Made by a program: the position numbers and the translations under genes. The notes beneath the pieces were generated by a model that was given only the letters and a program-made list of their open reading frames with translations, was not told the origin of the DNA and ran no database searches. Shown here piece after piece: positions 5,653 through 11,463 of a stretch of 15,059 nt of DNA (position 1 is the first letter of the stretch; each line of letters begins with the position of its first letter). The stretch comes from Candidatus Avelusimicrobium cornigerorum (GTDB lineage Bacteria > Elusimicrobiota > Elusimicrobia > Elusimicrobiales > Elusimicrobiaceae): assembly GCA_002309715.1 (NCBI GenBank), contig DBXW01000005.1, positions 406,432 through 421,490 on the forward strand, given 5' to 3'.

Positions 5653-8313
5653 ATGAAAAACCGAGGATTGATTTTTTGGTTAATTTTAGCTCTGGTCTGC
5701 ACGGGGGGGCTCCCTGCTTTTTCTCAAGTGAAATTGATAAGTGAAGGCGCTAAAGTTGCAGTACGCCCGCCGGTACGCTCGGCCGAAGTCAGAGCCGCAA
5801 GCGAGGGCGGGCTAACGACTCGTGTATTAAAAACCACGGGGAAATTTAAGGGTTTGCCTTTTTACGAAAGGTTTAAAACTTTTTACCCGGGTGCGAAAGC
5901 CGCTTCCGTTTTATCGTTGGAAGAAATAAAAGAAATTGCCAGCGGGGAAGTTCCGCTAAAAAGTTTAACGGAAGTGGAAAAGAACGCTTTTATCCACAAC
6001 GCACCGGAAGCAGTAATTTCCGGGGAAGTTGCTTTGGCCGACGAACCCAGACAACTTTTGGCTGATTATTATTTGGAGCAACTGTACAACAGAAAAAAAG
6101 ATTCCGAAAAATTAGCCGCTACTTTAAACTTGGCCGTGTTTGGCGATTCGCAGGTTGCGCGTGAAATTTATGGGGTGGCCATCACCAGCGAGCCTATGTA
6201 TGATGCTTTGTTTATCCGCTCTTTAAATGCCATGGGGGCTGAAGATTATATACAAAAATTACTTCGTTACCGTTTAAAACAAGAGAATCCTTTATCTCCT
6301 GCTTGGGAGAAATTTAAGTTATATGGAGAAGAAAAAGGAGTACATTTGGATATCCCGAGCGAAGCAAAATTTTCTAATGAAACGAATATTATGTTAAACC
6401 AGCTGGATTTAAAGATGTTTTCTCCCCAACCGTATAATGTTATCTTTTTGCTGGGAGATGACGTGGAACTTGCAACCGACTTAGTCAAAGTGCGTGAATC
6501 GGTATTAAATTTGCGGGCGGATGTGGCCAAAGTCCAGGTAGAACAAGCCGTCAAAAAGCGGCTGTTGGGGATTTCTCCAAACTCACTTGAAAAAATTTCC
6601 TTACTGGATCTGTCAAAACCGGCCGGCGAGATGAAAACAACGCCGAGTGTTGAGGAAGAAGAAATAGCCGCCGGTTTTTCTAAAGAAGAGATGGTTGCAA
6701 ACAACTTATTGGCTGATTTGGAAGAATTTGTTGAGCAAAACGGTGGGCTTCCTTCGCGCACATCGGTGTATTCCACCGAGCGTCGCTTGTATAGGAGAAT
6801 GGTGTTTTATTTATACAAATTTCACGGGAATGATCCACAGATTCTCTCTTTGGTGGAAAAGTACAAGGGCGTGTCTAACAATGCGCTGCAAGAGCAGTGG
6901 GATCTGTTGAACGAGTATATTGCATTTGTAAATGAAAATGATCGTTTGCCCTCTACCAAAGCCCCGGAGGGAAGCCGGGAAAGAGTCTTGGTTGAATTTG
7001 GAAAAACATCGGCGTCGTCTATGAATCGTGCTGTTCGCAGAGAGTTTAAAAAGTTCCGCGAACAATATAGTCAAGGCCTCAAACTAAAAACCGAAAAACG
7101 AGAGGCCGAAATGGAATATGGAAGAGAACAAGAAAGACAGGCCAAATATGAAGAGTATAAAACATTTGTAAAGGAAAACGGGCGCTTGCCTTCTCCTCGT
7201 GCTCCGCAAGGAAGTGACGAAAGGAAGATGGCTTTTTGGGCAAACAATATGTTGCACAAATATCCTGACGGCGAAATAGCCGAACAACTCCGAAATCTGC
7301 GGGAGAAGTATCGTCAGAAACCGGGTCCTAAAGCCAAAGCCCCTGTTGAAACCGAAAAAGCGGTGGTTTCTCCCAAAACCGCAACAGAACCGGCCGTTAA
7401 GCAGCCGGAGGAGGTTGTTGCGCCCGGTCCGGTCGCAAAGACGACTGTGGAAAAACCGGCCGTTCCCCACCAGGAGACCCGCCCGTCGTCAGTTCAGACC
7501 GAAGGGGTTTTTAAATTACCGCAGTTAGATGACGCGACCTATGCTAAATACCATGACAGTTTCTCTAAATGGTTGGAAACCAATGAAAAGTATATAATTA
7601 CTAACTATAGAACCCAAAAGGCTTTTTCACTTATCAAGAGTGCCGTTAGTTCTAGACAAGATAAAAACCTTCAAAATATACGGGATATTGTGTATTGGTT
7701 GCAACGGAAAAGAGAAAAATACAGATTATATTTAGGACCGGAAGACGGCGCTTTTAAACGGATTATATATCGCGGCCGGACACCCGAAAAAGCGCAGGAT
7801 TTAAACTTGAACGATTTTCACACGTATTCGGAGATAGCGGAATTCCCTAGAACGTTGGAATCGCGGTTGCCGGATAATACTGTATTGACGACGGATCGTC
7901 GCGGTAATCCGCTGTTAAAATTGCCGGAGAATCCGGCGCAAGCCAAAAAGGTTATAGAAGAATTATTTGAAAGTTGGATATCCAGGGGAGGGATAGTCCG
8001 TATGGGGGCCGACGAACTTGGCGTCAGCAATAAAGGGAGTATGTTGATAGACACCGGGTTTAGCACGGGGCATTTACACGTTCATTTTGAGTTGATTGGT
8101 AAACAGACCCCGAATATGAATCCCCACGACATTGGATATACCGTCAACTTAAGGGTAGATGTATCCGATAAGAAATCTATGACAGAAGTCGCCACTATGT
8201 ACGAAGATTTGTTCTCGCCGTATTTTGGTGAAAATACCCAAAAGCAAGTGGATGCGTTCCTTAAGAACTCTGGCGAGAAACCATCCGGTACAAGTGCCAC
8301 CCGCAGAAGGTAA
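5653..8313 (+). CDS. Large secreted protein of unknown function with four degenerate repeats
   Basis: I do not recognise this 886-residue protein. A signal peptide is clear (basic MKNRG, hydrophobic core, likely cleavage after PAFS near residue 24), with no lipobox and no later membrane segment, so it should reach the periplasm or beyond. Residues 60-340 are charged and mostly helical. Four related units follow at about 353-405, 419-473, 499-554 and 636-691, with the pattern F-x4-NGRLPS-x3-AP-x-GS-x-ER and ending in a charged helix such as LREKYR. They recall helicase-associated repeats but I cannot confirm that. A Pro/Lys/Glu/Val-rich linker (about 557-615) separates units 3 and 4. The last 170 residues look like a globular domain ending in a basic RRR tail. 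It has its own promoter and terminator. The AGGAG site lies seven bases before the ATG. Confidence 0.85.
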   Translation: MKNRGLIFWLILALVCTGGLPAFSQVKLISEGAKVAVRPPVRSAEVRAASEGGLTTRVLKTTGKFKGLPFYERFKTFYPGAKAASVLSLEEIKEIASGEVPLKSLTEVEKNAFIHNAPEAVISGEVALADEPRQLLADYYLEQLYNRKKDSEKLAATLNLAVFGDSQVAREIYGVAITSEPMYDALFIRSLNAMGAEDYIQKLLRYRLKQENPLSPAWEKFKLYGEEKGVHLDIPSEAKFSNETNIMLNQLDLKMFSPQPYNVIFLLGDDVELATDLVKVRESVLNLRADVAKVQVEQAVKKRLLGISPNSLEKISLLDLSKPAGEMKTTPSVEEEEIAAGFSKEEMVANNLLADLEEFVEQNGGLPSRTSVYSTERRLYRRMVFYLYKFHGNDPQILSLVEKYKGVSNNALQEQWDLLNEYIAFVNENDRLPSTKAPEGSRERVLVEFGKTSASSMNRAVRREFKKFREQYSQGLKLKTEKREAEMEYGREQERQAKYEEYKTFVKENGRLPSPRAPQGSDERKMAFWANNMLHKYPDGEIAEQLRNLREKYRQKPGPKAKAPVETEKAVVSPKTATEPAVKQPEEVVAPGPVAKTTVEKPAVPHQETRPSSVQTEGVFKLPQLDDATYAKYHDSFSKWLETNEKYIITNYRTQKAFSLIKSAVSSRQDKNLQNIRDIVYWLQRKREKYRLYLGPEDGAFKRIIYRGRTPEKAQDLNLNDFHTYSEIAEFPRTLESRLPDNTVLTTDRRGNPLLKLPENPAQAKKVIEELFESWISRGGIVRMGADELGVSNKGSMLIDTGFSTGHLHVHFELIGKQTPNMNPHDIGYTVNLRVDVSDKKSMTEVATMYEDLFSPYFGENTQKQVDAFLKNSGEKPSGTSATRRR

Positions 8314-8344
8314 AAAAGAAATAAGTTTTTTACTTATGAACAAG

Positions 8345-8371
8345 TGCCCCCGTAGTGCGGGGGCATTTTTT
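8345..8371 (+). terminator. Intrinsic terminator after the secreted protein gene
   Basis: Perfect 8-bp stem TGCCCCCG/CGGGGGCA (8345-8352 with 8358-8365), loop TAGTG, then T6. It lies 31 bases after the stop codon. Confidence 0.92.
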
Positions 8372-8408
8372 GCTGCCGAAATTGCGGCTTGCCCTTATGT
8401 ATAGTAAT

Positions 8409-8538
8409 TGTCATACCGGTCCTGCGGACGGCGATAAGCCGGTATCTCCCTCTTTTGCTTACGCAAGGGGTGTCCCCAACCGAAAATAAAATCAGGAGAT
8501 GCCGGAGTCCTTGCCGGACAGGCAAACCCGGCATGACA
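8409..8538. repeat. Palindromic intergenic repeat, copy 1
   Basis: A 130-base unit bounded by TGTCATACCGG (8409-8419) and CCGGCATGACA (8528-8538), which pair with one G/A difference. Inside, ATACCGG pairs with CCGGTAT on the left side, GTATCTCC faces GGAGATGC across the unit, and TTGCC/GGCAA forms a hairpin on the right. The right-hand 59 bases (8482-8540) match copy 2 at 57 of 59 positions. No transposase is present. It behaves like a REP/MITE-style non-autonomous element. Confidence 0.85.
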
Positions 8539-8558
8539 CTAATGGATGTTAAATAATC

Positions 8559-8680
8559 TGTCATACCGCAAGGCCGTAATGCGGTATCTCCCGCTTTTAC
8601 GTACGCTAGGGAAGGCCGTAAATGAAAATAAAATCGGGAGATGCCGGAGTCCTTGCCGGACAGGCAACCCCGGCATGACA
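8559..8680. repeat. Palindromic intergenic repeat, copy 2
   Basis: A 122-base unit in the same orientation, 20 bases after copy 1, bounded by TGTCATACCG and CGGCATGACA. The left sub-stem is ATACCGC/GCGGTAT where copy 1 has ATACCGG/CCGGTAT, so both sides changed together. The long stem GGTATCTCCCG/CGGGAGATGCC is better paired here than in copy 1. The central, unpaired-looking part differs most between copies. Confidence 0.85.
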
Positions 8681-8745
8681 CTGTTTGATAGTCCGTTTCC
8701 TTTTAGGTTGTTTTTGTGCCGGTAAAATTTCTATTGACTTTTTTT

Positions 8746-8754
8746 TGATATACT
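8746..8754 (+). promoter_or_regulatory. Candidate extended -10 promoter for the pilin gene
   Basis: TGA-TATACT (-10 at 8749-8754) gives a predicted start near 8761, just before the AGGAGA ribosome site (8773-8778). A TTGACT at 8734-8739 is too close (9 bases) to be its -35. No -24/-12 sigma-54 site was found, although pilin genes elsewhere often use one. Confidence 0.42.
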
Positions 8755-8784
8755 ACTTTAAACGACTAGCCTAGGAGATTTAAA

Positions 8785-9342
8785 ATGAAGAATAATTGCC
8801 GTAAAAAAGCCTTTACACTTGTGGAATTATTGGTAGTAGTTTTAATCATTGGCATTTTAGCCGCAATTGCCTTGCCACAGTACCGAAAAGCCACCGAACG
8901 TGCTAAAGCAACGGAAGCACTCGTCGTGCTTAAAGCGGTGATTCAAGGGGCCGAGACGTATCATTTGGCTAACGGTACGTGGCCCAGGAAATTTGATGAG
9001 TTAGCCGTGGATATCCCGTGGACCGGCAATCAAAAAGGCTATACCGGTGCTGCTACTCACCTAAAAGATACTCGTTCTAATAAAGATTGGTCGTTACAAA
9101 TTTATAAAAGCCCTGGCAACAACGATCATCGGATTTATCTTACCCGTATTAACAATTCTCGTTACAAAGGGGCCATGTTTTTCTATGCTTTCCCTGGGGA
9201 TTCTGCATACGAAAAAGACATTTTCTGTGCTGAACGTAAGTCTAACGGTGTGATATTTTCCGGAGATACAGGGGACTACTGTGCTAAAGTTTTACACGCC
9301 ACACCAATACCCAATTCCACGGCTTATAAAGTAGAATTTTAG
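8785..9342 (+). CDS. Type IV prepilin / major pilin-like protein
   Basis: A 185-residue prepilin. The class III signal is a short basic leader, MKNNCRKKA, followed by FTLVELLVVVLIIGILAAIALPQY; prepilin peptidase should cut before F10, giving mature Phe1 and the conserved Glu5 (E14). The residue before the cut is Ala rather than the usual Gly, which is tolerated in some pilins. The hydrophobic helix forms the fibre core, and ETYHLANGTWP (57-67) is typical of the start of the globular head. C148 and C166 can form the C-terminal disulfide loop. I recall Elusimicrobium genomes carrying many paralogues of this form; no assembly gene (pilB, pilC, pilQ, pilD) lies in this window. The AGGAGA site is six bases from the ATG. 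It could be a minor pilin or a type II secretion pseudopilin. Confidence 0.93.
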   Translation: MKNNCRKKAFTLVELLVVVLIIGILAAIALPQYRKATERAKATEALVVLKAVIQGAETYHLANGTWPRKFDELAVDIPWTGNQKGYTGAATHLKDTRSNKDWSLQIYKSPGNNDHRIYLTRINNSRYKGAMFFYAFPGDSAYEKDIFCAERKSNGVIFSGDTGDYCAKVLHATPIPNSTAYKVEF

Positions 9343-9410
9343 TATGGAAAAAAAGGGGGGATAGACCTATTTTTGCCCCCTCATCCGGGTTTTTATATAC
9401 CCCCCATCCG

Positions 9411-9433
9411 CGCCCCCTAGTCAAAAGGGGGCG
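9411..9433 (+). terminator. Probable terminator downstream of the pilin gene
   Basis: Perfect 8-bp stem CGCCCCCT/AGGGGGCG (9411-9418 with 9426-9433), loop AGTCAAA, followed by a weak T-rich tail (TCTTATT). Before it, GGGGG (9356-9360) can pair with CCCCC (9376-9380) enclosing ATAG/CTAT. Which of the two stops the pilin transcript is unclear. Confidence 0.5.
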
Positions 9434-9835
9434 TCTTATTAGCCTTTTTGTTGGGGGGGGATAACGATATGGGGCGTTTCGCTTTGTGGTTTGTTCCCCC
9501 AATGCCGGTGTCCCCATGCTGCCCCCATTTACACCCCTTATTAGCATTTTCCATAGGGTTGATTGTTCTTATCCTTGCTCCACTTCTTTGTTGCGGCTTA
9601 TACCCTATCTAAAATCAGCCTTCCTTAAAAACTCATCCTGCCCCAGAACGTTTTCCGGCATATCTCTATTACCCCCAATATCTCTTAAAATGGTTTTTAT
9701 AACAATTTATAACCCTTTTTATTTATAAATAAGAAAAATGCTTAAAAATTAAAGACTTTTAAAAACGCGATATTTATTTTGCCACATATCCCAGGTACCC
9801 CCAAATCGTTCTGGGGCGTTTTAGTAGTTTTGGAA

Positions 9836-9869
9836 AAAAATGCAAAATCAGCATAAATTTTGCATTTTT
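9836..9869. repeat. AT-rich palindrome, copy 1 (TGCAAAATCA family)
   Basis: A perfect 13-bp inverted repeat, AAAAATGCAAAAT (9836-9848) with ATTTTGCATTTTT (9857-9869), loop of 8 bases. It shares the TGCAAAATCA and TTTTGCATTTT blocks with the palindrome at 11376-11403. It could act as a weak bidirectional terminator or a protein-binding site. Confidence 0.6.
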
Positions 9870-10319
9870 GTGGGGGAGTTTTAAACAAAAAATCGGCTCG
9901 CATTTTAATATGTAATTTGTAAAAAAACACACTGTTTTCCGGACAACTTTTTGTTGCGCGAGTGCTAAAAAACAAAACCTATAAAGTGTATAAATTCATA
10001 TATAAAAACATTTATAATTTAAGTATAAATCAAATATATATAATATTGTATATAGGATATATTTCTATTGGGAAATATCCGTTTTAGTTAACATAATAAA
10101 AATTATCGTTAGTAATGTAAACCTGTCAAATAGTCCCCCTTTTCCACTAAAAATAAGGGTTTTGATATTAACAAGTTCCCGGTTTATTGATTTTTATGTA
10201 AAATTAAAAATATCTAATTCTGTGACTTAAATTTTTATATAAAAATAGGGGAATTGTAAAAAGGGGAAGTTTAGATTGTTAACTAATCATTTTAGGGGAG
10301 TTTTTTGGTTTGCAAAAAC

Positions 10320-10350
10320 GGGGGAACTACAGGGTTTCTTCCCCCCTTTT
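10320..10350 (+). terminator. Hairpin with short T tail in the gene-free region
   Basis: GGGGGAA (10320-10326) pairs with TTCCCCC (10339-10345) around a 12-base loop, followed by CTTTT. This is terminator-like on the plus strand, yet no rightward gene precedes it. It could end an unrecognised small RNA from the AT-rich stretch, or form by chance among the G/C runs. Confidence 0.35.
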
Positions 10351-10403
10351 GGGCGGGGCTATACGATTTTGGGGTAGGTAACTTCTACAAGGAAACGTAT
10401 TTA

Positions 10404-10422
10404 AAGGGCTATAAAAGCCCTT
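10404..10422 (-). terminator. Weak terminator overlapping the stop of the 209-residue gene
   Basis: AAGGGCT (10404-10410) pairs with AGCCCTT (10416-10422). In the leftward transcript the hairpin contains the TAG stop codon (10411-10409) and is followed by TTTAAAT. The stem is good and the T tail is poor. Confidence 0.45.
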
Positions 10423-11038
10423 CCGCTTTCTTTTGAGCGAGTACAAAGGCGTGGGCCTGTCCGGCTGGGGTTAACTTATACAAACGGCTGCGTTTGATCC
10501 CCTCGCATTGCAAATAGCCCAGGGATATGGCAGGGGCAAGCAAACGGTCAAGACGGGGAATTGTAAACCCGGATTTCTCCAACGCACGGGATAGCCACAG
10601 CGCGCTAGCGCCGGATTTACCCAATAAAGCCTTTCTTCCGGCCGAAATGAGTAGGGCGGCTTGGTCGGCAGACAGGTGCATTTTTCGTCTAAGAAAAAGA
10701 TAATCCCCCTCCTGTTTGAGTAATTGTTCCCACAGGTGGCCGTCGTAAGCCGGCGGTGTTTGGGGTATTTCCCGCGGGGAAAGGTGATTTTCCGTCGGAG
10801 ATATTGTCTTGGCTGTTGGCCCGGCATTATTGTTTCGTACGCGTTCTAATGCGGAAAGATGTCCGATCACGGCCCGATCTTCCACAAATTTGTACGCGTT
10901 CGGGCTATCGGGCAATTGTTTTTTAATAAGCGTTAAAAAATAATCGCGCTGTTTTTCTACAAAATCAAGCGTTCCTTCCGCTTCAAATTCTTCGCCATTG
11001 GCAAATTTGAATCTTATTTTGTGAGTTTCTTCAGTCAT
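10409..11038 (-). CDS. Protein of unknown function with a probable C-terminal winged helix
   Basis: A 209-residue cytoplasmic protein that I do not recognise. Residues 8-40 (IRFKFANGEEFEAEG, then a helix with DYFLTLI) look like a small beta-hairpin plus helix. Residues 70-98 are a Pro/Thr/Ser/Asn-rich linker. Residues 124-205 look like a winged helix: helices AALLISAGRKALL and ASALWLSRALEKSG, then RLDRLLAPAISLGYLQCEG as the recognition region, KRSRLYKLT as the wing and TPAGQAHAFVLAQ as the last helix, much as in MarR/PadR-like regulators. A DNA-binding role is therefore plausible but not shown. The ATG at 11038 has a GAGAG site seven bases upstream. It stands alone between AT-rich intergenic stretches, with a strong promoter of its own and codon use like its neighbours. 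Confidence 0.75.
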   Translation of the reverse strand: MTEETHKIRFKFANGEEFEAEGTLDFVEKQRDYFLTLIKKQLPDSPNAYKFVEDRAVIGHLSALERVRNNNAGPTAKTISPTENHLSPREIPQTPPAYDGHLWEQLLKQEGDYLFLRRKMHLSADQAALLISAGRKALLGKSGASALWLSRALEKSGFTIPRLDRLLAPAISLGYLQCEGIKRSRLYKLTPAGQAHAFVLAQKKAEGLL

Positions 11039-11096
11039 GATTTCTCTCGTTTGTTTTTAAGGTGTTATCCGCAAGTTGTCAACACGTACAAGACAT

Positions 11097-11125
11097 ATAA
11101 TAAGAAAAAAAATGTCAAATGTCAA
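11097..11125 (-). promoter_or_regulatory. Strong promoter for the 209-residue gene, with repeated ATGTCAA words
   Basis: On the minus strand TTGACA (11125-11120), 17 bases, TATTAT (11102-11097): the closest match to the housekeeping consensus in the window. ATGTCAA occurs in tandem at 11112-11118 and 11119-11125 and again at 11149-11155, with TTGTCAA at 11076-11082. These could be operator half-sites, perhaps for autoregulation, or simply -35-like words. Confidence 0.7.
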
Positions 11126-11251
11126 TATATGTATTTTTAAGACTTTTTATGTCAAAACGTGTGGAAAAGCCTTGTTTTCAGACGAGAAACAAAGAAATCG
11201 GCCCGCTAAAAACTGCTTTTGCGTATGAGAATTATGCCATTTTTTATGTCT

Positions 11252-11287
11252 AAAAAATCTAATATAACAATATGACTTAGATTTTTT
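11252..11287. repeat. AT-rich inverted repeat
   Basis: A perfect 11-bp inverted repeat, AAAAAATCTAA (11252-11262) and TTAGATTTTTT (11277-11287), with a 14-base spacer, between the divergent 209-residue gene and mutY. Its arms end in A6/T6, so a weak bidirectional terminator is possible. No gene is seen in 11126-11450. Confidence 0.55.
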
Positions 11288-11375
11288 GTTTCAAAGGTGC
11301 AACAAAACTGCTGGTAAAAAAGAGAAAAATTGCTTTTGGAGCAAAAAGGCCGAACTCCCCCCAAAAAATCCGTTT

Positions 11376-11403
11376 TGCAAAATCACCCCTGATTTTGCAT
11401 TTT
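11376..11403. repeat. AT-rich palindrome, copy 2 (TGCAAAATCA family)
   Basis: TGCAAAATCA (11376-11385), loop CCCC, TGATTTTGCA (11390-11399), then TTTT. The arms are the same words as in the palindrome at 9836-9869, while the loops differ. It lies 65 bases before the mutY start. Confidence 0.6.
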
Positions 11404-11450
11404 AAAAAATCCCCAACAACACACGCAACAAGTCCTTTTTCCAAAAATAG

Positions 11451-11456
11451 TAAAAT
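11451..11456 (+). promoter_or_regulatory. Candidate -10 box for mutY
   Basis: TAAAAT ends seven bases before the mutY ATG (11464). No good -35 is seen at 17-18 bases. If used, the transcript would start at or next to the ATG and lack a leader, which agrees with the absence of any ribosome site. Confidence 0.35.
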
Positions 11457-11463
11457 AGAACAA

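Larger units (their letters stand above)
9434..10403. other. Gene-free region, becoming very AT-rich
   Basis: I see no credible gene here on either strand; the short open frames are low-complexity and start without ribosome sites. The first part holds runs of G and C (G8 at 9453-9460). From about 9700 to 10260 the sequence is dominated by A/T with many TATA-like words, most densely at about 9975-10070, and the 14-base palindrome TTATTTATAAATAA at 9719-9732. It also contains the palindrome at 9836-9869 and the hairpin at 10320-10350. No DnaA-box cluster, RNA gene or transposase was recognised. Confidence 0.7.

Noticed and set aside
8055..8110. A peptidase M23-like HLHFE motif in the large secreted protein
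   Set aside because: The text reads HLHVHFEL with an extra residue pair, and no upstream HxxxD zinc motif or LytM core is present.
8409..8680. A CRISPR array
   Set aside because: There are only two long, internally palindromic units with no short direct repeats, regular spacers or cas genes.
8334..8681. A 115-residue open frame on the minus strand
   Set aside because: It is made almost entirely of the two intergenic repeats and carries the same peptide-like pattern twice, as repeats do. There is no ribosome site, and the stems explain the sequence better.
8734..8762. TTGACT with a -10 at TTTAAA as the pilin promoter
   Set aside because: The -10 match is poor compared with the extended TGATATACT just upstream of it.
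9742..9975. A 77-residue open frame on the minus strand of the AT-rich region
   Set aside because: It is Phe/Lys-rich, runs through the palindrome at 9836-9869, and has neither a ribosome site nor recognisable motifs.
9700..11160. A chromosomal replication origin
   Set aside because: The AT-richness is suggestive, but only one-mismatch DnaA-like words were found (near 11066 and 11160), not clustered, and no dnaA, dnaN, gidA or parAB gene is adjacent.
11395..11463. An upstream in-frame ATG for mutY adding 23 residues
   Set aside because: It lies inside the palindrome at 11376-11403, and the added Ser/Thr/Lys-rich stretch has no counterpart in the family, which starts just before LLKWY.
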